From: Kistimonas sp964291505
GTDB taxonomy: Bacteria > Pseudomonadota > Gammaproteobacteria > Pseudomonadales > Endozoicomonadaceae
NCBI GenBank assembly: GCA_964291505.2
Contig: OZ220216.1
Coordinates: 2,418,001 to 2,482,000, forward strand
Direction of reading: 5' to 3'
DNA: 64,000 nucleotides
This document shows, one piece after another, positions 25,267-35,362 of the stretch; within the stretch, counting starts at the first letter, position 1; every line of letters starts with the position of its first letter. The position numbers were made by a program, and so were the translations under genes. The notes below the pieces were generated by a model. That model did no database searches. It had not been told where the DNA came from and saw only the letters and a program-made list of their open reading frames with translations.

Positions 25267-26574
25267 TCAGCTTCTTACACAACCATCGTTGTTTGTTAGC
25301 CGGACTTTCACACTATCTCTATCTCTTGTCATATAAAGCACCAGACAACCAATACAAGCGACAGTGATCAAAAGCAAAACCGGTGACCAGACGATCTCTG
25401 TTTTCTGTATCAACCAGGTTGCCGCCAACGGTGCACAACCGCCAAAGATCGCAAAGCCAGCGTTATAGGTAAAACCAATTCCCGTGTAGCGGACTTCTGC
25501 CGGAAAAAGCTGGAGCAACATGCCCGGCCCGGCAATACTGACCACTCCGGTCAGAATGGCACCCAAAATAAATGCCGGCGCCAACCACTGCTCAGACTGA
25601 GCCGGCAAATAAAAGATTGGAAATATCAGCAAAAACTCCATGATCAGTGCAAAGAAAAACACTTTGCGAATACCGACTCGATCCGCGATAAAGCCCACGC
25701 CAACGGAACATAACCCGGCCAACAACAACACGACACCACCCACCAGTGACAGCCATTGCCGGGATTCAGTGAATACCGTTTCGAGATAGGTTGGCCAAAA
25801 TACATTGATGAGAATGGTGGTTGTGCTATTCAAAGCAATACTTAGCACACCACATATCACTTCAACCCTGTGACGTTTAAACAACGCCGTCAACGGTACG
25901 GTCACAATGCCTCCCTGCCGCTGAAGCTGTGTGAATGACAGTGTTTCCTGAAACCGTGTTCTGATCACAAAGCCGATCACGCCCAGTAATCCACCGATCC
26001 AGAATGGGATACGCCAGCCGAAATCGGTCATGGTATCAATCGACATAAGCAGCAATAGCCATGCATGTACCAGGTATCCCAAGGTCAGTCCGGCGAACAT
26101 ACCCAGCACAATGCAGCCACATCCTGCATAGCACTGTTTTGGCAAAATCTCTCGAATATACGTGAACGCTCCGCCTGACTCCCCGCCCATGGACAACCCC
26201 TGCAGCAGGCGCAGCATTAGCAACGAGATAGGCGCGACAATGCCTATCTCATGGTAACCAGGCAAACACCCCATCAGCGCTGTCGATGACGCCATCAGCA
26301 GCAGGGTCCAGGCAAAGGGTTTCTTCCGTCCCCGGCGGTCGCCATGGTGTCCGAACAACACACCGCCCAGCGGACGCACAAGGTAACCGGCACTGAAGGT
26401 GGCAAAAGTTAACAGCAACCCTTCCACCTGTGCTTCGGCAGGAAAAAAAACGGATGACAGGTACGGCGCCATCAAGGCATAAATCAGAAAGTCGTAGGTT
26501 TCCAGTACACAACCCAGTGCTGTGATAATGACAAACTTTCGCGTTTTTATATGGCTATTCTGTGCGCTGCTCAC
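25267..26574 (-). CDS. MFS transporter, metabolite:H+ symporter (MHS/ProP-like)
   Basis: The 435-aa product has 12 predicted TM helices and the MHS-family features: an N-terminal ALGCVLETYDFLIYALMAPYLSSVFFP, the loop-2/3 motif GHHGDRRGRKKPF, and RLLQGLSMGGESGGAFTYIREILP. Such proteins import small organic acids, betaine or proline with protons. The substrate cannot be read from sequence. It lies alone between recJ and thrC in the same direction, with a strong terminator of thrC just upstream, so it should have its own promoter. Confidence 0.85.
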   Translation of the reverse strand: MSSAQNSHIKTRKFVIITALGCVLETYDFLIYALMAPYLSSVFFPAEAQVEGLLLTFATFSAGYLVRPLGGVLFGHHGDRRGRKKPFAWTLLLMASSTALMGCLPGYHEIGIVAPISLLMLRLLQGLSMGGESGGAFTYIREILPKQCYAGCGCIVLGMFAGLTLGYLVHAWLLLLMSIDTMTDFGWRIPFWIGGLLGVIGFVIRTRFQETLSFTQLQRQGGIVTVPLTALFKRHRVEVICGVLSIALNSTTTILINVFWPTYLETVFTESRQWLSLVGGVVLLLAGLCSVGVGFIADRVGIRKVFFFALIMEFLLIFPIFYLPAQSEQWLAPAFILGAILTGVVSIAGPGMLLQLFPAEVRYTGIGFTYNAGFAIFGGCAPLAATWLIQKTEIVWSPVLLLITVACIGCLVLYMTRDRDSVKVRLTNNDGCVRS

Positions 26575-26671
26575 TGCATCGATCCTTTTTTAAAACAGAA
26601 AAACATGGCACACAGCCGGATAGCTGCCAGATTTTTTCTGTAAAGGATTCAGGTAAAACGGCGAACAACAA

Positions 26672-26697
26672 AAAGGCCGGTATGTTTACCGGCCTTT
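26672..26697 (-). terminator. Intrinsic terminator of thrC
   Basis: AAAGGCCGGTA and TACCGGCCTTT form an 11-bp perfect stem with a 4-nt loop, followed on the minus strand by a T-rich run (TTTTTGTTGTT). It is placed 20 nt after the thrC stop. Confidence 0.85.
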
Positions 26698-26716
26698 AGA
26701 GAAAGTTGAAAACAAC

Positions 26717-28111
26717 TTAACGTAGTGTCGTGGCAATAAACTCATGCACGGCAGAAAGCGAATTGGGCAATACCGTCATTCGCTCTTCACGGCTATGCAG
26801 ATCCTGCAAATGATGTGGCAACGCCGGTGCATCCAGTCCCGCCGCCAGGATAGCATCCGGGAACTTGACTGGGTGGGCCGTTGCCAGCGTGATAACCGGT
26901 ACCTCGCTGGAAGCATGGCAATCACGTGCCGCTTTGACACCTATCGCTGTGTGAGGATCAAGCAGGTATTCAGTCCGATCAAAGACCTGCCGAATCGTCG
27001 CAACCGTTTCGTCGTCATTGGCACACTGGCTATCAAACAGGGTTTTCACTGATTGCCAGCGGGATTCATCAATGGAGATCGCCCCTGAAACATCAAACTC
27101 AGTCATTAACTCGGCCATAGCTTTGCCATCACGGTCATGGAGGTCAAACAGCAAACGTTCGAAGTTGCTCGAGACCATAATGTCCATACTCGGCGACAAA
27201 GTATGCCCCAGTGATTCCTTGCGATAACTGTTTGCACTGAAGAACCGGTGCAAAATATCGTTTCGGTTGGTGCCGACAATCAGCTGCTGAACAGGTAATC
27301 CCATTCCACGAGCAATGTAGCCGGCAAAAATATCCCCGAAATTCCCCGTGGGCACGGCAAAGGACACCGGCCGGAACGGCCCCCCCAGCGACAATGCTGC
27401 ATGGAAGTAGTACACCACCTGCGCCATGATCCGCGCCCAGTTGATGGAATTCACCGCCACCAGCCGGCGCTCCCCGTTCAGGAAACCCTGTTCCGCAAAG
27501 CTGGCCTTCACGATAGCCTGGCAGTCATCGAAATTCCCTTCGATCGCCAGGTTATGCACATTGTCACTGAGCACAGTGGTCATCTGACGACGCTGCACCT
27601 CTGACACCCGGTTATGGGGGTGCATGATGAAAATATCGACGTGATCACTATGGCGACAACCTTCGATGGCGGCAGAACCGGTATCGCCGGAAGTCGCTCC
27701 CAAAATCACCGCCCGCTCATCACGCTGGCTCAGGAAATGATCCAACAGACGCCCCAGTAATTGCAGGGCAAAGTCCTTGAACGCGAGGGTGGGTCCGTGG
27801 AACAGTTCCATCACCCACTCATTCGTGTCCAGCTGTGTTAAAGGGGCGACAGCACTGTGTTTGAAGCCTGCATACGTGTCTTCAATAATCGCACGGAGCT
27901 TTTCATCTTCAATGGTTCCGCCCACAAACGGACGGATGATTTCGTAAGCCAACCCGGAATAGGACAATCCGGCAAAACCGGCAATTTGTTCAACGGTAAA
28001 ACGGGGCAGCTGTTCGGGAACATAAAGACCACCGTCCGACGCCAGGCCGGCCAGCAGTACATTCTCAAAATCCAGCGCGGGGGCAGCGCCACGGGTACTG
28101 ATATATTTCAC
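26717..28111 (-). CDS. thrC: Threonine synthase
   Basis: ThrC converts O-phosphohomoserine to threonine with PLP. The 464-aa product starts MKYISTRGAAPALDFENVLLAGLASDGGLYVPE, the proteobacterial ThrC N-terminus, and has the PLP-lysine region HGPTLAFKDFALQLLG, the phosphate-binding GATSGDTGSAAIEG and GNFGDIFAGY. It is 111 nt downstream of hom and probably cotranscribed with it, as in pseudomonads. Confidence 0.97.
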   Translation of the reverse strand: MKYISTRGAAPALDFENVLLAGLASDGGLYVPEQLPRFTVEQIAGFAGLSYSGLAYEIIRPFVGGTIEDEKLRAIIEDTYAGFKHSAVAPLTQLDTNEWVMELFHGPTLAFKDFALQLLGRLLDHFLSQRDERAVILGATSGDTGSAAIEGCRHSDHVDIFIMHPHNRVSEVQRRQMTTVLSDNVHNLAIEGNFDDCQAIVKASFAEQGFLNGERRLVAVNSINWARIMAQVVYYFHAALSLGGPFRPVSFAVPTGNFGDIFAGYIARGMGLPVQQLIVGTNRNDILHRFFSANSYRKESLGHTLSPSMDIMVSSNFERLLFDLHDRDGKAMAELMTEFDVSGAISIDESRWQSVKTLFDSQCANDDETVATIRQVFDRTEYLLDPHTAIGVKAARDCHASSEVPVITLATAHPVKFPDAILAAGLDAPALPHHLQDLHSREERMTVLPNSLSAVHEFIATTLR

Positions 28112-28222
28112 ACTGTCTTCCTGCTGTACTTCCGTTTATGACGGCGCCTGCGCACCTGTTATTGTGACCGCCCTGCCCGTCGTTGGTTCACAGGTACAGA
28201 CAGGGCAACAGGGATAGATCGC

Positions 28223-29524
28223 TTACTTCTCCAGGTGATCGACACGAATCCGGATGATGGAACCGGTCACATCAGCGAGCTGCTCCAACTCAATGATCGC
28301 GGTATCCATGATGGCTTCAAGAGTTTCATGGGTCAGGATCACGATGTCAGCACAGCCGTCGCCTTCACGCACTTCTTTCTGCATGAGTGCATCAATATTG
28401 ATGCCGTTGTGACTGAGGATCTCTGTCACGCGGGTGAGAACGCCCGGGTGGTCACTGACATGGAGACGCAGGTAATAACTGCAGTGAATTTTGTCGATAG
28501 ACAGCACGGACGTCTGTTCATCACTCTTAACAAAGCCCAACGGTGCAACCGCTGCCGAAGAGGCATCCAGAAGCCTTGCCACATCCAGAATATCTGCAAT
28601 CACAGCGGAAGCCGTCGCTTCGCTACCTGCTCCGGGTCCGTAGTAGAGGGTCTGCCCGACAGCATCACCTTCCATCAATACTGCGTTCATCACACCATCC
28701 ACACTCGCCAAAAGGTGTTTGGCCGGCATCAGGGTCGGGTGTACGCGTAGTTCGACACCTTCGCTGCGACGACGGGCAATGCCCAGATGCTTCATCCGGT
28801 AACCTAATTCGGCGGCGTATTGAATGTCCCGAGGCGTGATGGCACTGATACCTTCGGTATAGGCTTTATCAAAATGCAGGGGGATTCCAAACGCATTGGA
28901 TGCCAGGATGGTCAGCTTGTGTGCGGCATCAATACCTTCCACATCAAAGGTGGGGTCAGCTTCTGCATAACCCAGCTCCTGAGCCTGCTTGAGGACATCA
29001 GCAAACGGGCTGCCCTTATCGCGCATTTCGGTCAGGATAAAGTTACCGGTGCCATTGATGATACCTGCCAGCCACTGTATTTTGTTGGCAGACAAACCTT
29101 CACGCAATGCCTTGATCGCCGGAATACCGCCCGCCACACCGGCTTCATAGGCAACAATCACACCCTGCTCCCGGGCAGCTGCAAAGATCTCGTTCCCATG
29201 CTCGGCAATCAGCGCCTTGTTGGCCGTCACCACGTGCTTACCATTGGCGATGGCTGTCAGCACCAGTTGCTTGGCGGTGTCATAACCGCCAATCAGTTCA
29301 ACCAGGACATCGACATCGGGATTGTTGGCGACATCAAAGATATCACGGGTCACATTCATACCCGTCGTATCACAGGCGGGGTTATCCCGCCTCGCGCCAA
29401 TCTGCTCGATTTCTACACTGCGTCCCAACCGCCGGGCAATTTCCTCGCGGTTCCGGACAAGTACATTGACGGTTCCACTGCCGACTGTTCCCAGTCCACA
29501 GATGCCTACTCTGACCGGTTTCAA
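28223..29524 (-). CDS. hom: Homoserine dehydrogenase
   Basis: Hom reduces aspartate semialdehyde to homoserine for threonine and methionine synthesis. The product has the NAD(P)-binding VRVGICGLGTVGSGTVNVL at its N-terminus, catalytic-domain motifs (ANGKHVVTANKALIAEHG, YEAGVAGGIPAIKALREGLSANKIQWLAGIINGTGNFILTEM) and a C-terminal ACT domain (YLRLHVSDHPGVLTRVTEILSHNGINIDALMQKE), i.e. the monofunctional regulated type. The open frame runs to 29638, but a TTG at 29524 (reading MKPVRVG) with GCGGGG 7 nt upstream gives the usual 433 aa. I choose that start. Confidence 0.93.
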   Translation of the reverse strand: MKPVRVGICGLGTVGSGTVNVLVRNREEIARRLGRSVEIEQIGARRDNPACDTTGMNVTRDIFDVANNPDVDVLVELIGGYDTAKQLVLTAIANGKHVVTANKALIAEHGNEIFAAAREQGVIVAYEAGVAGGIPAIKALREGLSANKIQWLAGIINGTGNFILTEMRDKGSPFADVLKQAQELGYAEADPTFDVEGIDAAHKLTILASNAFGIPLHFDKAYTEGISAITPRDIQYAAELGYRMKHLGIARRRSEGVELRVHPTLMPAKHLLASVDGVMNAVLMEGDAVGQTLYYGPGAGSEATASAVIADILDVARLLDASSAAVAPLGFVKSDEQTSVLSIDKIHCSYYLRLHVSDHPGVLTRVTEILSHNGINIDALMQKEVREGDGCADIVILTHETLEAIMDTAIIELEQLADVTGSIIRIRVDHLEK

Positions 29525-29807
29525 ACTGGCACCCCGCTCTATGACACGCCGACGATGCGGCGGTTGTTCTTTATGTTTATTGCTTTTTTCGGGCAGATAA
29601 CCCGACAGGTGACCGATTATAGCCTTAACTTCAGGCACTCTGCGACCGTTAACCGACGGTTAAACGAACAGGAAAAATGCAGAAAAGAAGGATGATTGAA
29701 GAAAAATGGTCTTTCTGGCAGACGCAGGAATCGGGATCACGAAACCATGAAGAATTCCCTGAAACCCAATAATACGTGCCTACCAAGGCAGCCTGCCTGA
29801 ATAAGCG

Positions 29808-30200
29808 TCAACTCTCGTAGGGATCAACAGAAGGGCCGGAATCTGATTCTTCAACGACATCTTTACGCGTCGACTCCACGATACCCAGCACCTCTTTGCG
29901 CAGAGACTCTTCGACCCCGATCTCTACCAACGTCTCTTCCAGACAACCGGCTACGATATCAAACTCAGCATTCGTGACCCCCAAGCCAGCATGCGCTTCA
30001 CGCAGCCCCCTGACTTCATCATCCAAAGGGCCCTCAAACGCTATAGAAAGAAAGGCGGCCTGTTTTCTGGCCAGCTTGTCCAGATCGAGGTTATAAAAGT
30101 AATGTCCGACAACCGGGTGATTCGACACCTTGTCATAAAAAACATTCACCGCCAGCAGAATAGCCTGACCACCGCCAATTCGATCATAAAGCGTTGCCAT
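29808..30200 (-). CDS. Truncated haemoglobin, group I-like
   Basis: This 130-aa 2-over-2 globin probably binds O2 or NO. The start MATLYDRIGGGQAILLAVNVFYDKV is typical of group I trHbs, with YFYNLDLDKLARKQAAFLSIAFEGP and the proximal-His segment REAHAGLGVTNAEFD. An AAAGGA lies just before the chosen ATG; a longer frame to 30242 has a non-family extension. It is a single gene upstream of hom in the same direction. Confidence 0.85.
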   Translation of the reverse strand: MATLYDRIGGGQAILLAVNVFYDKVSNHPVVGHYFYNLDLDKLARKQAAFLSIAFEGPLDDEVRGLREAHAGLGVTNAEFDIVAGCLEETLVEIGVEESLRKEVLGIVESTRKDVVEESDSGPSVDPYES

Positions 30201-30434
30201 GATTTCCTTTCTCCCAGTCATTCCTTTGTCTGGCACAACCAAAAACAGTGATCACACATGTCCTGCAGCGTGCGACTGATATCCTTTTGGCTGTTACAGA
30301 TAACCCTTCCCTATTCATACAGCTTATGCACTCATTACCTCATTACAAGCGCCCATCATTATATTCCCCCCTTTCTGTAGCCACGCCTTTGCTGACCACA
30401 TTGCAAAAAATGACTGACACCCTCAAAAAAACTT

Positions 30435-30463
30435 TTGAATTACAGAACGTTATCCTTTAAAGT
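30435..30463 (+). promoter_or_regulatory. Probable sigma-70 promoter of tRNA-Pro
   Basis: TTGAAT, a 17-nt spacer and TAAAGT are followed by a GC-rich discriminator (ACGCGCCGC) typical of stringently controlled stable-RNA promoters, about 47 nt before the tRNA. Confidence 0.5.
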
Positions 30464-30509
30464 ACGCGCCGCACCCAACGAGACGGTTCACGAATCACGG
30501 GTGAGATCA

Positions 30510-30586
30510 CGGGGTATAGCGCAGTCTGGTAGCGCGCCTGCTTTGGGAGCAGGATGTCGGGAGTTCGAATCTCTCTACCCCGACCA
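30510..30586 (+). tRNA. tRNA-Pro (anticodon UGG)
   Basis: A full 77-nt cloverleaf with CGGGGTA/TACCCCG acceptor stem, a D-loop with GGTAG, an anticodon stem CCTGC/GCAGG around loop TTTGGGA (TGG anticodon), T-arm GTTCGAAT and an encoded CCA 3' end. Confidence 0.97.
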
Positions 30587-30593
30587 AACACTG

Positions 30594-30620
30594 AAAGCCT
30601 GTCACTGACAGGCTTTTTTT
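30594..30620 (+). terminator. Intrinsic terminator after tRNA-Pro
   Basis: AAAGCCTGTC and GACAGGCTTT pair perfectly over 10 bp with a 3-nt loop and run into TTTTTTT. It lies 7 nt after the tRNA CCA end. Confidence 0.9.
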
Positions 30621-30766
30621 ATGCCTGATACTTTCTCCCGCCCTGCATTCACATTGCATAAAGCAACCATCACCCAATAAAAAAGCCCTGTTTTATCAAC
30701 AGAGCTTTTTCTAGGGTCCAGCCAGAGCATTCACCCTGGCTTATTGCATCCTTTACCCATGGGGAA

Positions 30767-32002
30767 TCATTTATCCACAAGGGCATCCTGATCGGTTCGC
30801 GGGTTAATCTCAGATACCACCGGCGTATGACCCGGCATCGGTACAAATACCTCTTCCGGTCCAGTAATAATCGGCGGCCGCTGCTGCAGTCGGAAAATAA
30901 AGAATACCGCCAGCGCCAGCATAATCGCCGCCAACGAGACAAACAGACCATTCGGGGCAACCTTCATCATCACCGAGGAACCCAACGGCCCGATGGTCGC
31001 GCCCAAGCTGTAAGCCAGCAGCATTCCCTGTGTCGCGGCCACCATATCTTCCGGCGGCATATGGTCACAACCATGACTGATAGCCAGGGGATACAGGGTA
31101 AATATCACGCCACCCAACAGGAAGAGCCATACCCACATGAGGGCATTGAACAGTGACAATATCAGGAATATCGACACCGCCACCCCCAGGAAACTGATCG
31201 CAATCAGCACCTTTCGACGGTCCATCCGGTCAGAAAGACGACCTACCGGGTATTGCAGCAACATGCCACCCACTATCGTGATCGCCACCAGGTTACCGGT
31301 CGTTTTCTCATCTATCCCCTGCTCCGCAAAGTGCAATGGCAGCAGACCATATAGGGAGCCAATCGCCAGACCACTGGCCATACAACCTAACAGACCTGAT
31401 GGTGTCAGTTTGTAAAGCTTAAGGATATTCAGTGCTGACGGCGGATGGATAGGCGGCGCCGGCAAGCGGGTCAGTGACGGCGGCATACTGGACGCCGCCA
31501 GCAATGCCAGAATCACCAGAAATGGCTCATAACCCTGAACACCAAACGGCCCAAGGAACATCTGCCCTGCGGCACTCGCACCGTAATAGGAAATCATATA
31601 AAGCGCCAGCAGTGTACCCCTGTTGGACGGCTCACTACCGGATAACAGCCACGACTCCACCACAAGAAAAATGCCAGCCACAGCAATCCCTGACAATAAG
31701 CGCAATACCTGCCAGAGCACCAGGTCAGAAACCAACCCCTGTATTCCTACAATCGTTCCCAGCAAGGCCATAAAGGCAGCAAAAGCCCGGATATGACCGA
31801 TGGCACTGATCAGCCGTTCCGTTCGGAAAGCGCCCAGCAGCAAGCCAAAATGATATAACGCAGCCGCCAGACCGATTTCAAAGCTGCCGCTCCCCTCCAG
31901 ATTGAGGCGCAACGGGACCAGCGACATCAGGTAGCCATTTGCCGCAGAAAAAATGGTCAACCCCACCAGCGGCGCCACAAAGGAACGAAACCCGCCAAAC
32001 AT
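30767..32002 (-). CDS. MFS transporter, YcaD-like
   Basis: The 411-aa product has 12 hydrophobic segments and resembles the YcaD/CynX-like branch of the major facilitator superfamily: PLVGLTIFSAANGYLMSLVPLRLNLEG at the N-terminus, RLLSGIAVAGIFLVVESWLL, and the loop motif YPVGRLSDRMDRRKVL. Substrate is unknown. It is a monocistronic gene on the minus strand ending about 180 nt before the convergent tRNA-Pro. The acidic, Pro-rich last 30 residues are cytosolic and not conserved. Confidence 0.8.
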   Translation of the reverse strand: MFGGFRSFVAPLVGLTIFSAANGYLMSLVPLRLNLEGSGSFEIGLAAALYHFGLLLGAFRTERLISAIGHIRAFAAFMALLGTIVGIQGLVSDLVLWQVLRLLSGIAVAGIFLVVESWLLSGSEPSNRGTLLALYMISYYGASAAGQMFLGPFGVQGYEPFLVILALLAASSMPPSLTRLPAPPIHPPSALNILKLYKLTPSGLLGCMASGLAIGSLYGLLPLHFAEQGIDEKTTGNLVAITIVGGMLLQYPVGRLSDRMDRRKVLIAISFLGVAVSIFLILSLFNALMWVWLFLLGGVIFTLYPLAISHGCDHMPPEDMVAATQGMLLAYSLGATIGPLGSSVMMKVAPNGLFVSLAAIMLALAVFFIFRLQQRPPIITGPEEVFVPMPGHTPVVSEINPRTDQDALVDK

Positions 32003-32677
32003 AAAACACCCTCAAAACAGGAAGTGAGCAGAAAATGGCGCAATCTATCACGTAGAAAGCCCCTGCAAGCATCAGCATATACCGTCATCCGAAATCGACA
32101 CGCACAGACACCTCAGGACAACATCTATCAGTGCTGAACACCGATCAACCGGGCATCCGGAACAAGCTGGGCTTCGACAGGTGCGGAAGCCGGAAGTTCA
32201 ATACCAAAGACTGATTCAAGTAAAGGGTGATACTCGGCTGCTACTACCTGACAATAAGAGCAGCAAGTTCCGCTCTGTCAGGTCAGCACCTCCGTATTCA
32301 GTAGAAAGCAAGCATCTAGACTTGGGCGATAAACAACCGTTCGGTTGCGGTAAGACGCCTGGGACGAAGACTGGGTCCAGACAACCCGTTCGACACAATG
32401 TGAAACCGTGCTGGTCCGCAGGGTGAATCGCTATAAGACATTCAGCGCTGCAGTCGGGGTTGTGGGCGTATTCAATCCTGTCCAGAAAACGCTGTACATC
32501 TACTGCCATAATCGCTTTCAGGAAAAGGTAAAACAAGGACTGATAATAGACGATGCATCCCCCTCACTAATGCGAGGTGAATAATGACGGACTGGAAAAC
32601 CGAAATAACCGAGAATCAGAAATAACAACGCCGTGATAAACACGGCGCATTGATCAAAGCCTAAAAAACAGAAGCAA
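32003..32677. other. Intergenic region without a clear gene
   Basis: About 675 nt between the MFS gene and dsbC. Several short overlapping frames occur (32216-32536 minus; a plus frame from about 32352 to 32584 reading YKTFSAAVGVVGVFNPVQKT), but none has a convincing start, ribosome site or family resemblance. It could be a decayed gene or mobile-element remnant. I see no terminal inverted repeats. Confidence 0.4.
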
Positions 32678-33469
32678 TTACTGCTTGGTCACAGTCTGCT
32701 CAGGCAGTAGCCCCATCATCTTGGCAAGATCCTCTGCGGGACGATAGCCGGGAATAGAGGTGCCATCTTCCAGGAATATCGCCGGTGTACCACGAATTCC
32801 CATTTTCACGCCCAGTTCGTACTGCTCATCAACCGGATTAATGCAGGACTTCTCAGGGATGGAGCCGCCACTCTTGAGGATATTCATAGCCTGTCTGGGA
32901 TCATCAGAACACCAAGCCGATACCATCTTCTTATAGGCTGATGAACGCTGCCCACCACGGGGAAAAGCCACGTAACGCAACTCTATACCCAAGCGGTTCA
33001 ACTCACCCACCTCAGTATGCAGTTTCCGACAATAGCCGCAGTCCACATCAGTGAAGGCATAAACTACACCCTTAACCTCGCCCTCCGGCGAAAAGATAAT
33101 CATGTTCTTTTTCGAAAGTTCTGCCAACTCCGCCTTGTTGGCCCTTGACCTGACACTATTGGTCAGATTATCAATCTTGCCATTTTCCAGCTTCAGCAGA
33201 TCGCCCTGAAAAAGGTACTGGCCATCCGCACTGGCGTAGAGCACATTACTGCCAGACAGCACAACTTCATAAACCCCTTTCAGAGGCGTTTCACTCACAG
33301 ACTCAATGGGAATGGTCGGATCCAGCGCTTTCAAGCTATTCCGGATACTCACAGACGCTTTATCACTGGAGGATGCCCCGGCCGCCGCCTCCTTTGCATG
33401 CCCCCCTGCGGAGACCAGCAAGAGCAACGACGCAAGATAAATTGAAAAGAACCGCATAAGCATCCTCAT
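32678..33469 (-). CDS. dsbC: Thiol:disulfide interchange protein DsbC
   Basis: DsbC is a periplasmic disulfide isomerase kept reduced by DsbD. The 263-aa product has a signal peptide (MRMLMRFFSIYLASLLLLVSAGGHA), the dimerisation domain (GVYEVVLSGSNVLYASADGQYLFQGDL) and a thioredoxin fold with catalytic CGYC (FTDVDCGYCRKLH) and cis-Pro segment GTPAIFLEDG. A further Cys pair (WCSDDPR and KSCINP) matches the structural disulfide of DsbC. It lies between xerD and hom as in pseudomonads. Confidence 0.95.
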   Translation of the reverse strand: MRMLMRFFSIYLASLLLLVSAGGHAKEAAAGASSSDKASVSIRNSLKALDPTIPIESVSETPLKGVYEVVLSGSNVLYASADGQYLFQGDLLKLENGKIDNLTNSVRSRANKAELAELSKKNMIIFSPEGEVKGVVYAFTDVDCGYCRKLHTEVGELNRLGIELRYVAFPRGGQRSSAYKKMVSAWCSDDPRQAMNILKSGGSIPEKSCINPVDEQYELGVKMGIRGTPAIFLEDGTSIPGYRPAEDLAKMMGLLPEQTVTKQ

Positions 33470-33565
33470 TCAGTCAATAACGGATAGTTTAACCATAGTC
33501 CCAAACGGCATAGTGTACCGAGTCATCCCCCAATTCACGACACCCAAAATAAACGATTCATACCA

Positions 33566-34453
33566 TTACCCCCTCGGGTGATGTTCGGCAAGGAGCTGCT
33601 GCAGGCGATGCCTGGCCACATGGGTATAAATCTGCGTGGTGGATAGGTCACTATGCCCCAGCAGCAATTGAACAACCCGCAAATCAGCACCATGATTCAG
33701 CAGATGAGTCGCAAAGGCATGCCGCAACGTATGGGGAGACAGCGGCTTGTTAATACCAGCCTTTACTGCATATTTTTTGATGCGATGCCAGAAGGTCTGC
33801 CGCGTCATGGGCCTGCCCTGCCGACCGGGAAACAAGGTGTCAGTTCGACTCTCACCCAACAGCACCGGCCGGCCATGCGTCAGATAACGCTCCAACCAAT
33901 CAAGGGCATTTTCACCCAACGGCACCAGTCGCTCTTTACTGCCCTTGCCCAACACCCTGACCACACCCTGCCTAAGATTGATATTGCCTGTTTTCAGTGC
34001 AACCAGCTCCGAGACCCGTAATCCGCTGGCATATAAGAGTTCCAACATGGTACGGTCCCGCAACTCCAGCGGCCGTTCTGTGGATGGCGCCTGAAGCAAC
34101 GCTTCCACATCCGCCTCACTGAGCGACTGTGGCAGTTGACGCCCCAACTTAGGTGACTCAATCAGTGACACTGGATCTTCACTAATCAACTCCCGACGCA
34201 ACAGGTAACGATAAAACCCCCGAATCGCTGACAATACACGGGCTGTTGACCGAGCGCTGTAAGCCTGCTCTGTCCGCCAGCCAAGAAATTGCTGAAGCAA
34301 CACATGGCTGGCTTCAGCCAGTGTTTTACCGTGTTGTTCGAGCCAGCCAGACAGCTGCTCCAAATCCCTTCGATACGCCGAAAGGCTATTATCCGACAAT
34401 CCCTTTTCCAGCCAGAGACTTTCAAGAAACTGATCAATTAGAGTATTCGACAC
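33566..34453 (-). CDS. xerD: Tyrosine recombinase XerD
   Basis: XerD with XerC resolves chromosome dimers at dif. The 295-aa product has the SAM-like N-terminal domain (IDQFLESLWLEKGLSDNSLSAYRRDL) and all catalytic residues: R in ASGLRVSEL, K in GKGSKER, H-x2-R in SPHTLRHAFATHLL, H in LLGHSDLSTTQ and the nucleophile Y in IYTHV. The start is GTG. The conserved context (next to dsbC) marks this as the housekeeping XerD rather than an island integrase, although an accessory island begins just upstream. Confidence 0.96.
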   Translation of the reverse strand: MSNTLIDQFLESLWLEKGLSDNSLSAYRRDLEQLSGWLEQHGKTLAEASHVLLQQFLGWRTEQAYSARSTARVLSAIRGFYRYLLRRELISEDPVSLIESPKLGRQLPQSLSEADVEALLQAPSTERPLELRDRTMLELLYASGLRVSELVALKTGNINLRQGVVRVLGKGSKERLVPLGENALDWLERYLTHGRPVLLGESRTDTLFPGRQGRPMTRQTFWHRIKKYAVKAGINKPLSPHTLRHAFATHLLNHGADLRVVQLLLGHSDLSTTQIYTHVARHRLQQLLAEHHPRG

Positions 34454-35347
34454 ACACTATTCCTATGTTTTCATCTGCCGCATTGAAACATGTTCAAGCG
34501 TTAACAGTCATAACACTGCATCTTGCCATAGTTTTAACTCAATCAATCCCTCAAATGTGATCAGCAGATAAAACAGTATTAGCTGTCTTCCGAGAAACAC
34601 CCCACAACCATTTGAACACATTTTTATGACCCAGCAAGGAAGGCCAGAATACGATATGCAGACCCATAGTAATGTTACCTGTTGAGTTTAAACCGTGACA
34701 GGTGTGTTCCACACTATGTCAATAGCTATTCACGTTCATTGTCGACAGGTGAATCATACTCACTGCGGCTGCTTTTTCACCTGACCATTATGGACATCTA
34801 CACTGGCCAAAGGCTTTGGCAAGTCGACATAATCAAATACATTCATAGGATTTAACCATTCACAACAATTCTAAAAGCTGGGAAATATGTGCAAGCATTC
34901 TTCACAATGACTGAATCGCATAAGCGCACAGAAAACGCCATATAGCGTTCAGCAGGATCTGTCCCATACAAGGCGTATGGCTTGAATCAATCTCACTTAG
35001 AAAATTTGTAACTCCATGCATACTTTGTATAACAGAAAGAAACAAATGTTGTGATTAGCAATCAGTAAAACAGAGCAAAACTAACAAATAGTATCAACAC
35101 AGGAACTTTACGTCATTTTTTAAACCTTAGGGTTAAGACAGTCTTTCTGACTATCAATCAAAAAAATGCATGGAATGAGAGACTGAATTTGCAATTTAGG
35201 GGGGAGTTAAATTCCAAGCATGCGCTATCCGAATCCGCCCAATGAATGTAATCAACAATATAGTTTTCACTATTGATACAGGCTGCAGGCAAATGAAACG
35301 AATAGTTTGTGGTAATAGCTTGGAGTTTTAAATACACGCACCATTGA
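34454..35347. other. AT-rich intergenic region at the island boundary
   Basis: About 890 nt without a gene I can support, marking the change from GC-balanced housekeeping DNA to the AT-rich accessory segment. The small palindrome GCCAAAGGCTTTGGC lies near 34808. A weak promoter-like pair TTGTGG (35307-35312) and TAAATA (35329-35334), 16 nt apart, precedes the next gene. Confidence 0.5.
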
Positions 35348-35362
35348 ATGGAGAGAATGCAG

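Noticed and set aside
30510..30586. tRNA-Pro as an island attachment site
   Set aside because: No integrase nearby and no repeat of the tRNA 3' end was noticed elsewhere in the window.
33566..34453. xerD as the integrase of the adjacent island
   Set aside because: It is in the conserved xerD-dsbC-hom context with full XerD features, so it is the housekeeping recombinase.
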